Assembly: GCA_004335635.1 (NCBI GenBank)
Contig: QAXH01006499.1
Coordinates: forward strand, 1 to 12,820
From: Chloromonas sp. AAM2
Taxonomy: Eukaryota > Chlorophyta > Chlorophyceae > Chlamydomonadales > Chlamydomonadaceae
Length of the DNA: 12,820 bases
Direction of reading: 5' to 3'
Below, in pieces: positions 1 through 9,400 of this stretch (positions are counted from its first letter, which is position 1; each line of letters begins with the position of its first letter). Both the position numbers and the translations under genes were made by a program. The notes under the pieces are model-generated. The model worked only from the letters and a program-made list of their open reading frames with translations, was not told the origin of the DNA and did not search any database.

Positions 1-50
1 AGGGTAGGGTAGGGTAGGGTAGGGTGAGGGTAGGGTAAGGGTAGGGTTTA
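1..50 (+). repeat. Telomere-like degenerate AGGGT tract
   Basis: About nine AGGGT units with variants (gagggt, aagggt), ending in agggttta. It resembles a degenerate TTAGGG-type telomere repeat. The sequence continues without interruption into unique DNA. Confidence 0.7.
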
Positions 51-319
51 TACCCCATGTGCACTTGCTGAAGGCCATGTCACGCCCAGGCGGTATTCAA
101 CAAACTGTGTGTTTGCGCACCCACCATGTACTGTTAGGGTTGTACTGCCCTCCTGTACTGCCCTACTGCAATTCAACTGATAACCTGGGCCATCGTGCTT
201 ATACTTAGTAAAACGGGCGATGTACGCACCACCTGCCATTGAGTGCATGCAGGGCTGCTTTCAACCCACGTCATGCGAGCGCACCCGCCATGTGTGCTGT
301 AGAGTTGAGTCCTGGGAGA
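51..319. other. No gene seen
   Basis: GC-moderate sequence with several short similar phrases (gcgcaccYgccatgt, cacccaccatgtactg), but no supported reading frame on either strand. Confidence 0.5.
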
Positions 320-482
320 TGACACAGGCTTCTGTACTAGGTAATTGTTCAAGTTGACTTTGCGGTAGTTGCTTAGGGTGTAGTGGTGACCAACAGGTCA
401 CCTATTTTCGTTCCTCCCTTGCCCCTGCTGAGCAGCCCTCCCCGGACTGAAGGCCATGTAAACACCACCACCACCACCCACC
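320..482 (+). mobile_element. SINE-like dispersed repeat family 1, copy A
   Basis: About 140 bases match the reverse complement of 7590-7735 at high identity by eye, and the last 55 match copy C at 5763-5818. The conserved 3' end (cggactgaaggccatgtaaac) is followed by a CAC microsatellite (464-480). No open frame of note and no recognised promoter boxes. Confidence 0.7.
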
Positions 483-956
483 ATGTGTTGCACTCCCAGT
501 CGGTAGTGCAGTGCGTGCGTGTGGTTGGGCGCAGTGCCTAGCTCCAAGGTTGCATGGAAGGGCAGGGCGGCAGGCGGGCCGCAGCCGGGTGTCAGCACAG
601 CGGGGGAGTTGGCACCGCCTTCCAGCCTTAGCTCAGTACCAGAGCCCAGGGCACGACGCAACTGCAAAAAAGCGCGCAAAAAACATGCCAGGCAAGCAGT
701 GTCAGCACTGCTGAACGCGCTTCTTGATTCCGACTTTGCAAGTGATGCGAGTTTGGTGACCACCGTGATGATAAACATCGATCGCTTGCTGCCATGGACA
801 TCCTATTCCTTATCCTTTCTAACTCATGCCTCACGTCCCGTTCATCAGTGACTTGGCAGCACCACCAGCGTTGGATATGCTCGCTTGTCACGTCCGCGGT
901 TCTTTCCTGGCTCCAGTTTGCACTGGTTTTGCGCCAATCTCACATATCCCACTAAG
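483..956. other. No confident gene; overlapping open frames on both strands
   Basis: Between about 519 and 851 the plus strand reads a basic, helix-like segment (NCKKARKKHARQAVSALLNA), and the minus strand is also open over 398-778. Neither has a recognisable domain or a convincing set of splice sites. One may be a real exon, but I cannot decide which. Confidence 0.3.
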
Positions 957-1229
957 ATACCATGGGGATTCACATGGGGATGCTCTCACATGGGGATGCC
1001 TCACACGGGGATGCCTCACATGGGGATGCTCTCACATGGGGATGCCTCACATGGGGATGCCTCACATGGGGATGCTCTCACATGGGGATGCTCTCACATG
1101 GGGATGCCTCACATGGGGATGCCTCACATGGGGATGCCTCACAGGGGGATGCTCACACATGGGGATGCCTCACATGGGGATGCCTCACATGGGGATGCTC
1201 ACACATGGGGATGCGTCACATGGGGAGAC
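957..1229 (+). repeat. 15-17 bp minisatellite, about 16 full copies
   Basis: The unit is tcacatggggatgcc with 16- and 17-base variants ending in ctc or starting tcaca. The array opens with a degenerate ggggattc unit and closes with ggggagacc. Openness of all frames here is a by-product of the repeat. Confidence 0.95.
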
Positions 1230-1245
1230 CAGTGCTTGAGGGTCC

Positions 1246-1288
1246 TAACCCTAACCCTAACCCTGACCCTAAGCCTAAGCCTAAGCCT
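1246..1288 (+). repeat. Interstitial CCCTAA telomere-like tract
   Basis: Three CCCTAA units followed by ccctga, ccctaa and three cctaag units. The orientation (C-rich on the plus strand) is opposite to the G-rich tract at base 1. Confidence 0.85.
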
Positions 1289-1376
1289 TCCCGATCACCC
1301 AACAGAATCTGAAGTTCAGATAGTTGGCGGAAAGCTCTCAATGAGCAGGTGCTCACTAAATTCATAGCCTTACCTG

Positions 1377-1755
1377 TGCTGCTCCTGATGCATAGCGCAT
1401 GTGACCCATCACGTGCGGAAGCCAAGCAGGAGTGCCTTTGCTGCCAGCTGGTGCTGGGGTCGATGGTGCTGCAACCGTAGACGTGGCAGTTGGTTGGTTG
1501 GTGGTTGGTAGCTGGGGCTCGTAGGTGAATTTTGCACGCATCAGGGTGCCGCCTGGCAGTCTAGCTGAGGTGTGGGCGGCCAAGGCATAGCACGTGGGGT
1601 CCTGCGGCACATGCGTAACGGGTGGTTTTGATGCTGCGAAACCACTTGTCACATGCAGTACCGCAGTTGAAACACCCACATGGTAAGCTGTATGCCTGTC
1701 CGGTTGTGTCCATCATGATGGCATCATCACCATGATAAAACAAGCAATGTGGCCC
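1377..1755 (-). CDS. Possible second exon of a minus-strand gene of unknown function
   Basis: On the minus strand the acceptor-like gcatgcag opens, in the phase set by 2089-2523, a frame reading FYHGDDAIMMDTTGQAYSLP and CGCFNCGTACDKW, ending at a stop at 1561. A different frame over 1377-1679 reads FTYEPQLPTTNQPTATSTVA and PAWLPHVMGHMRYASGAAQ and ends in a strong donor (cag|gtaagg). The two look coding in different halves, so there is either a small unseen intron, a frameshift (pseudogene) or chance openness. Product not recognised. Confidence 0.3.
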
Positions 1756-2088
1756 CTGCATGCGCTTTGATAACTATAAGTGCCTTCGTGAGTGTTTTAA
1801 TGCTAAGATGAGAAGACATGGTATGGGCGCAGGACAGTGTGACCTGGATGTACCATTAGGGTGACAGCGCGTTAACACCATACTTTGGGTTGGGATTTAA
1901 CCTGCAACGCCGTGCCTACTGAAATTGAGACGGAAGCACTTTGACTGAATAACGGATGTGTCACGGTTGGTTGATTGAATGCGATTGGTTGCTTGAATGG
2001 CCAGCAGATGATTATCAAGCATGTGCTAGAAACAAACACTGGCGTATACCGCAGTGTCAATGGGTTGACTGTGCATGCATGCACACAC
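1756..2088 (-). other. Possible intron of the minus-strand gene
   Basis: 333 bases between the proposed donor and acceptor on the minus strand. It contains GTTG/GATTG-rich short repeats (about 1960-2000) and nothing else of note. Confidence 0.3.
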
Positions 2089-2523
2089 CTGAAGTGCCTT
2101 GCGCCATCCCTTGTTGCGTTTTTGTCTGATCAGCCGTTGGCCCCTTAATCTTCCAGTGATGGTGCTCCACCAGTTGTCACCGCCCGTTTCTGCCAAAACC
2201 CGGTCCAAGACCACCCCACCCTGAGCCTTGGAGTAGGCAGGCAGGAAGGGCAAGGATGCTGACTGGCTGGCCACGAGAAATTGGGGTCGTGAAAGGCCGC
2301 TGGGCACGAGCAGAGGCAGAGTGGGCGTGCAGCCTGGGACTGCTTGCACCAGTCCATCGAGTTGCGTTGAAGTTGTGATGGGCTGATAGGACACCTGCCC
2401 CGGCAGGATGGCTAGCAAATCCCTTCGAAAAGCGTCGCGATCGGGCACGATGCGGCCCAAGGCTGCGAGGTTGTTGGAAGGAGGCTTGCTAGTTTGGCCC
2501 GGACTATCCGGTGCATGGGACAT
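2089..2523 (-). CDS. Possible first exon of a minus-strand gene of unknown function
   Basis: Reads 145 codons from an ATG (MSHAPDSPGQTSKPPSNN) to a donor cag|gtgtgtg, phase 0. The middle is plausible coding sequence (RIVPDRDAFRRDLLAILPGQ, VPSGLSRPQFLVASQSASLP), followed by a basic C-terminal segment (RLIRQKRNKGWRKALQ). The frame continues upstream through GLGWICLLISGT to a stop, so an earlier start or an upstream exon is possible. No family recognised. Confidence 0.4.
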
Positions 2524-2873
2524 GGTGCCGGAGATCAAGAGACAGATCCAACCGAGGCCGGGTCAAATGCAATGTACGAGATGGTGTTGACGCCTCCGTG
2601 ATGCGCATGTGCGCTGATGGCCGGGCATGTTTTGGAAGGATTGACAGGGTGAAGTGTGATGCACATGACATGGATGTGCGGCACACACCCAGAAACCCCA
2701 AGGGCACCAAGCACCGTACTCCCACATCTTGCACACTTGGGAATTTGGCAGTGATAAAGCAGTTGTAGATTAGCCCAGCCTTCTAAATCTGTCATCCTCT
2801 ACGTCTAGAAACGTCTTAAGCCCACGCATAGCCACCTTAGCTTGTAGCTTACAGCAATCAGAATATCAGCAGC
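2524..2873. promoter_or_regulatory. Upstream region of the ankyrin gene, possibly a divergent promoter
   Basis: 350 bases between the start codon of the ankyrin gene and the proposed minus-strand start. There is no clear TATA box. The last 40 bases before the start ATG have an in-frame stop (2838) and no upstream ATG in frame, consistent with a 5' untranslated region. The promoter role is inferred from position. Confidence 0.35.
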
Positions 2874-3402
2874 ATGGAACCAGCCATCGAGCCTGAGGCG
2901 GCTGCCGAGGAGCAGACGCCTGGGGTTGCGGAGCCAAATATTTCTGCCATCGCTGCCGCAGAACATGCACAGCAGATCGGCGATGATCAGTCCGAGGATA
3001 CTTCTAGTGACGAGGAACCCAATAATCATGACCATTTCACCCTATTTGAGCTGATTAAAGCCGGCTGCCAGTCCAGTTCTGTGCGGCGCATCAAACGCGG
3101 TGGGGTGGCTGTTTGCGACAAAGACCCCAGCAACGAATGGACGTATCTGCACGCTGCTGCTTATTACGGAGCAGAGCGCACAGCAGCCGCGCTGGTGAAG
3201 GCCGGGGCCAATGTACACGCCGTCAATCTTTCGTTAGAGACCGCCTTGCATTTGGCAGCGAAATGGCCCCATGAAAAAGTTGTGGAGGTTCTGCTGAAAG
3301 CTGGAGCAAACCCGAATGCCCTCAACAAGCGCGGACGCACGCCAGCACATACAGCGGCACAGTTTGCGCGGAGGGGAGCACTTGAACTCATCATAAATGC
3401 AG
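2874..3402 (+). CDS. Exon 1: start, acidic N-terminus and ankyrin repeats 1-3
   Basis: The start ATG sits in a favourable context (cagcagcATGG), and an in-frame TAG lies 36 bases upstream at 2838. It encodes residues 1-176 plus one base. Residues 1-52 are rich in Glu, Asp and Ala. Residues 54-86 look like a divergent capping repeat. Clear ankyrin repeats are at 87-118 (YLHAAAYYG...LVKAGANVHAVN), 119-151 (TALHLAAKW...LLKAGANPNALN) and from 152 (RTPAHTAAQ...LIINAG). The frame runs on to a stop at 3453, but repeat 3 stays intact only if the exon ends at the donor gcag|gtgcgg and joins exon 2 in phase 1. This gives INAGGDVSLQD. Confidence 0.85.
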
Positions 3403-6400
3403 GTGCGGACAAAGGGTTACCGCTGCAGGCAAATTGCGTACGCCACGCTCTCTAGTCAAATGGATAGCCCTTTCTGGCGCTGGAGTAGGGTGGCAACAGG
3501 GCTTTTGCACAGCCCCAGCGCGCGAGAAAGGTGGGCGCCTTGCCGCCACACTCTGGCAATAGCAGGCATGGATCCCCGATGCTCTTCTCGGACACAGAAG
3601 ACACATGGTCATGTGCTGCAGCATGCACTTGTGTGGACGGCTCGTGCATGTACACGTACATGGCACGCACCATCATGTGCATCATGCATGGCCCAGTTAG
3701 CTTGCTAGAGGCATGCTATTGACATTCATGGTTCCAGCAGCAATCAGCAAAGTCGTGCATGGTGTCAGCAGATGTGCATGTCTGTGGCACCACATGCCCT
3801 CCATACCAACTGCTGTAATGGGAATCGGGATCGCTTCATCACCTGTTCGCATGGCATGTACGCATGCACGTGCAGCATGTCTAGATGCATGCATGTACCC
3901 ATGCATGCACGCATGCATGTGTACAGGTGGTGACGTCAGTCTTCAAGACGTGGATGGCAACACCCCTCTGCACCTTGCTGCTAAGGGCACAGGCCCGGGT
4001 CCAAATGAGGTGGTTCGCATGCTGCTGCGGGCAAAATGCCGCATGGATGTGCCGAACAAGGAGGTGCAGATGCCACTGCATAACGTACAGAATTTACAGG
4101 TGCGTGCAGTGTGCGCGTGTGTCTTCGTGCGTGCGCATGTGTGTGTGTGTGTGTGTGTGTGTATTTGTTTTGAGGGCTGGAGCAAGGGGACGTAACATAG
4201 GGGAGGATAACAGAAGGTATGCTGTGTGTAAGGATGTGCTGTTGGTCTGTGCCCATCTCATACCTTACTTGCAAGTGAACTAATGATGATCACTGAGTGA
4301 GCCTGCATACCGTGCACTATGCTAGGAGCAATCATTTCTAACACCAAGTGTTGCGGCCTTGTCGCAGTCACTGGTTGTGTTTGCTGCGATGGAGAGCCTA
4401 CCCGAGCTGATGACTGCCCTGGTGCGGCGGGGCGGCATAAAGCTGGACGTTTTCGACCCCAGCGGAATGACGCCCTTGCAGACGGCAGCCTTTAAGGGAG
4501 ATTTGGCAGTGGTGAGTGCTGTGGCGCTTGTTGGGTTCAGGGTGAGCTAGTGGGCGTGGCAGTGGGGAGGGTGTGGCAGTGGGCTAGTGAGAGTGACATG
4601 ATGCATGCGGATCATGACACCTTTGCAGACTGCAGCTTCCAAGGCGGATGTGTCAGTGGTGAGTTTGCGGCAGCGGGGCAAGCAACATCGGCACGATGCA
4701 TGTGAAGCAGTTATGCCTTGACAGTTTGAAGGAGACCTTAGTGCTGTGGTGGTACTTGGGTTCTTCAGGTGCAGTGTGTTGGGCTCTCCAATGGCAGTTG
4801 CGAGCGAGTGGCAGTGGGGCTGGCAATGATGGTGTATGTGTGGGGAGAGGGAGGTGGTGGTGGTGGTGGTGGGGGTAGATGTGGTGCGTGTGCAGATGAT
4901 TTTGGTGGTGTCAGGATTGTGCAAAACCACATGCTTTTCGCTTGAATGTTGGTGGTGGTGTGGATTGTGCTAGGAAACGTGTGATTCAATGCATTATCGC
5001 ACAGGATAAGGTGTGACGGTCATCGTACATGCACTCCATAGGTTGCTTGGGCTATGAGGAAAAAGACTCTCCTCTCCTGACTGTTAGGAGCCAAGGAAAT
5101 ACAATGCTTTGTTTTCTGAGCCCAGCCCATGAATTGCATTTCGCATGAACTGCATTTTGCATGAACTGCATTCTGCATGAATTGCGTTTCGCATGAATTG
5201 CATGTGTCGCATTCCTCATGTACCCATGCACAATTGGTCTACACATGGCACACGCACCCATGCACCGTTGGTCTACACATGACTCATGCACGCATGAACC
5301 GTTGGTCTCCCATACTTGCCCTGCATAACGTAGTATATTATACATTGCATCATTGCTGCAATGCAGGCGCGTGCTCTGTTGTCTGGTGGCGCCAAGGTCA
5401 ACTTCCAAGCCAGTCCCTCATGGGCGCCATGCCCCAGCATAGCAGCATCACAAGGTATGCGGCCGGAGCAGGCAGGCTGGCTGCACGGGCCAATGGGCAG
5501 GGCCTATGGGCAGGTTGGGCGGGTCGGCAGGGCTGGGCAGGGTTGTGGGGCTGGGTTAGGGCAGACGGGCTGTAGGCAGGGCCTGTGTGGGTCTTGATAT
5601 TTCAGAAGATACGGCCAGGGCAGGGCCTGTGAGGGTCTTATTATTCCATAAGATATGGCCAGGGCAGGCAGTCGGGCAGGGCCTTTTTGCAGGCTGAACA
5701 GGTCAGGCAGAGCCTATGTCTAAGCCAGCGCATGTGTACACCAAAGTATATAGGAACACTAGTGTTTTCCTTCCGCCCTTGCTGAGCAGTTTTCCCCGGA
5801 CTGAAGGCCACGTAACACACACACATGTGTACGCCAAAGTGAGCCTGTTAGCGTCAGAACTGTTGATGTGGTCTGAAGGGCCTTTTCGATGGGGTGGCAG
5901 GGTCGTGGCGCACGCCATGTGGGAAAACGAACAAGTCTATAACTTTATCATTGTTAACCACATCATTATACGCTATATGTGCAAGTAAAATGGATAACGT
6001 TGGTCGATTTTCACATAACTTCGTGAAAATGTGACTGCGGGTAGCCACTGACCCACATTATCCACTTTACTTGTGTGCCTGCAGAGAACCCCCTGTACAG
6101 CCACGCCCCCTCATCCAACGTCAAACCCCTGGGCGACCGCTCCCCACTGCACTTCGCCGCGGAACGAGGGGCGGTGCAAATGATGGAACTACTGATATCA
6201 GCAGGCGCAAAGGTCAGCGTCAAGTGTCATCGGGGCCGGTTAAGTACTGGAAAAACCCTAACGGACCAATGGATTTTCTGGCCCACAGTTGCAAATGGAT
6301 TGGAGCAAACAACCCAAATCATGAAATTCAAAAGCGTAGTGGGTTGCTGTTGTTAACATGGCATTTTGTGGCATGGGCGCAATTTCCGGGAGAGAGGAAG

Positions 6401-9400
6401 TTGGTGGGACAGGACCTGCTATCAGGGGCAAAGTCTGCTAATGTCGTGTATTGTTTTATGTTCATTCGTTGAACTGATGGTGTTTGCCTGCCCAGGTCAA
6501 CAACACGTGTGTGTGTGCACAGGTGTAGCTGATGGAGGTACAGCTGATGGTGTGTGTTGACTTGCACAGGTGAACAACACGTCCAACGAGGGGTTGATCT
6601 CCCCGCTGCACATAGCTGTGTGGAACCAACAGGCAGAGGCAGTGAGAGTACTGCTAGCCAACAAGGTGAGTTTGATGTTGTATCATCACGAGCAGATGGA
6701 TTGATTCGTCCGTGAACTGCACCAAATGGTTGCGTCTCGCTACAGCTTCAAGAACAACAACTGCTAGCACCAGGCAAATGCTGTTCATGCACCGGAATCA
6801 GTTTCACACCCTATGATATAGATCTCAGCAGCTCAAGGTTGTGGGACATCAGGTATGGAGCCCTGTGCACAGGCACACACATGGGGGTTGTGCATTGATG
6901 CCCAGCCTCTAGATCTCAGGAGCGCTACGCAAACAAACAGTGATTGTGTAGCAAAATCAGCCACACAGCCATCATGACGTGGCAAGTCAGCCAGCCTACG
7001 CCAAGCACGAGTGTCTGATTGCTAACCAGCACTGAGGTAAGACTATCTGTTTTCCGATCCAAACTGGACAGAACAGTGTTCAAAAGCAGGCAGGCCTCCA
7101 CTGCTTGCTTCCAACACTGTCCGCCTTCACTCTTCCTCACTCTCTGTCACCCGTGCATCACACTACAGGCGGACGTGAAAGCACGCGTCAACAAGAACGG
7201 AATGGCACCCCTCCACTTTGCATGCAACGCCCCAGCGGCCAAGCTTGAGATAATTAGCATGTTGCTAGATGCCAAGGCGGATATAGAGGAGAGGTGCTCG
7301 GACGGACTGACACCGCTGATGCTTGCGGCCCAGGTAAGCACATACTATACTTGATAATTCTCGACATAATAATTAAACTGAACGATGAAGAATGCCTACA
7401 ACAATACTGGCACAGGCAGGGTTTCACTAGGGTTTATGAAGAACCCTGGTTTTCAGGGCCGGTTTGTGGATCTGCAATGCCGCACTGCCACATGCATACA
7501 TGCCCATCCAGGTCACTAGTCCAAACTAGTCCAAACTAGTCCAAACATGTGGTCGAAACATGTTGTTGTTGTTGTTGTTGTTGTTGTTTGCATGGCCTTC
7601 AGTCCGAGGAGGACTGCTCAGCAGGGGCAAGGGGGGAAGGAAAATATGTGACCTATTGGTCACCACTGCACCCTAAGCAACAACCGCAAAGTCAACTTGA
7701 ACAATTCCCTAGTACAGAAGTCGTACCCTGTGTCAGCACCGTTCTTGTCTTGGTTGATGGGCTTGAAAGTGCCTCGGTTGTTCTGAATAGGTGGCGCTGG
7801 GCCACTTACGCTTGGTGTAGAACCTAGCCCCCCTTGCTACAGCCGACTACACCGCCAGCATATCCATTCACTTCTCCGAGTATGAACGCATTATGCAAAT
7901 GAGACAATGTAAAACTTGACATGGCGATTCACATGTCCCCTGCTTGCAGATGGCTCCTGCGGATGCGGTTCGGTTGCTGTTGGTCCGGGGAGCGCGTGTG
8001 CAGGCCAAGGGAAGGAGAGGCATGACGGCTGTGGACTGTGCGGAGGGGCGATCTGACATCCTGCTGGTGCTGGCACAGGCACGTGGGGCCATGTGGAGAG
8101 AGAGCATGTGGGGTCGCATGTGAAACCATGTGTGTGGGCGGTTGGGGCAGGCCACGTGAGCCATGTGGAGGTTTGCATAGGGAGGGTGCATGGGGATGCA
8201 TGACGTCTGTGGACTGGGGGGGGGGGCGATCTGACATCCTGTTGGTTCTATCTTAGGCACGTGGGCCATGTGGGGGGGCGACGTGAGGTCATGTGGGGTT
8301 TCCATGGGAAGGCAGGTGACTGTGCAGAGGGATGTTCAGACATCCTGCTGGTGCTGGCACAGGCACATGGCAGACAGAGCACATGGGGCCATGTGGGGGG
8401 CAGGACATTGAAGGGTAGGCAAGCGGTCAGGCTGGTGCTGACTCAGGCACATGGGGTCGTGTGCATGGCTGGTCCTCTGGGCAACGCCATGTCTGTGGAA
8501 CAGGAGCTGTGAATGCACGTGGGAGGGCGTTGGTGGCAGCATGGAGGTGGAGAGAAAGGTTCCTTGGGAAGGGGTAGGCAGGGCCCACTGGGCACGGCAG
8601 CGAAGCACTTGCCTGTCATAACTCGATGTCTGGAATGATGATCCAATGACCTATCACCATCTTTCACATGATCCACGTGATTAGAAACGTCCAACAACTG
8701 GCTGACCAGACCATTCCACTTTACACAACTGCCATCATCTTGCAGACGTGCTTCATAGCCTCCCAGTCTGCCTGGCCTTGTGTCCAAGCTGCAAGACTTG
8801 ACCTTATTGCCAGGAGTTCTTTCAGGGTGCTTGGCTGAACGTGCTTGATGCATTCTAAGTTGCTTGGGCTATGAGGATTAAAACTCTCCTCTCCTGACTG
8901 TTAGGAGCCAAGGAAATACAATGCTTTGTTTTCTGAGCCCAGCAAACGACCCCACATCAATGGCTGGTGGACGTGACGCATGCGATCCACTCTGCATGGG
9001 CTACCACCTGCATGGACTACACTTTGCATGCATCTTACATTCGTATGCATTCGTATTCGCATGGATAACACCACGTATGCGCGCTGCGTTACATTCCATA
9101 CATGTATTGCGTTCCGAGGTTGTTTGTGACCTTGCTCTTTGTTCCACTGTTGCTTCCCCACAGCACCGCTCAGCACAACGTCTTGCAGAGGTGGCCAGTA
9201 AGACAACCCGTGTTGGTTTGACCAATACTTTGCTCACTGCTCGTTGTTTTGGCCTTGTTGTTTGTGCGCAGCACTGTACAGCACGAGGGCTAGCTGAGAT
9301 GGCCAGCAAGGCAACAAGTGCAGCTCAACGGGCAGTCAGGCAGCTGGCCAAGACCAACACGTTATCCCTACCACCAGGTGGGTGGGTGGGTGTGGGCTTG

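Larger units (their letters stand above)
4512..5366 (+). other. Intron 3 (855 bases), repeat-rich
   Basis: GT-AG intron running from gtgagt to gcaatgcag. In order it contains a decayed copy of the exon 3 tail (4614-4661), a GGT microsatellite (about 4853-4873), one copy of dispersed repeat family 2 (5028-5126), a 16-bp tandem repeat (5128-5203) and a 34-bp tandem repeat (5222-5310). Confidence 0.7.
5455..6084 (+). other. Intron 4 (630 bases)
   Basis: GT-AG intron, gtatgc to gcctgcag. Its 5' half is GGCAGGG-rich with a 44-bp tandem duplication (5580-5667). Its centre holds a short SINE-like insertion with target-site duplications (5731-5840). The 3' third is AT-richer and unremarkable. Confidence 0.7.
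7334..7949 (+). other. Intron 7 (616 bases)
   Basis: GT-AG intron, gtaagc to tgcttgcag. It holds a 10-bp triplet repeat (7514-7543) and an antisense copy of SINE-like family 1 (about 7560-7735) with a TTG microsatellite. Confidence 0.75.
8079..9271 (+). other. Intron 8 (1193 bases), repeat-rich
   Basis: Contains the array of exon 8 tail copies (to about 8470), a minus-strand open segment of unknown meaning (about 8600-8853), dispersed repeat family 2 copy 2 (8846-8943), CATGC-rich sequence (about 8970-9100) and an upstream copy of the exon 9 boundary (9129-9211). The intron would be GC-AG. Confidence 0.6.

Noticed and set aside
957..1229. CRISPR array
   Set aside because: The repeats are 15-17 bases, directly adjoining, with no unique spacers, in a eukaryotic context.
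826..1367. Long overlapping open frames across 826-1367 rich in HGDASHGDA or MGMPHMGM repeats
   Set aside because: They are produced by the 15-17 bp minisatellite, are open in several frames at once and have no unique coding sequence around them.
3397..3926. Several Cys/His/Met-rich open frames in intron 1
   Set aside because: They follow GCATGC simple sequence, and the ankyrin frame clearly skips this region.
4074..5345. Twelve-base match ctgcataacgta between the exon 2 end (4076) and intron 3 (5321), considered as a seventh junction copy
   Set aside because: Only a dozen bases agree, in low-complexity CATGC-rich surroundings; not enough to call a duplication.
7868..8305. Overlapping minus-strand frames rich in Pro/His/Met opposite exon 8
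   Set aside because: Shadows of exon 8 and its CATGTGGGG-rich duplicates; the plus strand has a clear ankyrin reading.
8443..8853. Minus-strand open frame of 136 codons in intron 8 with KWNGLVSQLLDVSNHVDHVK
   Set aside because: It might be a transposase remnant, but I see no recognisable catalytic motif, terminal repeats or second copy, and half of it overlaps the exon 8 tail array.
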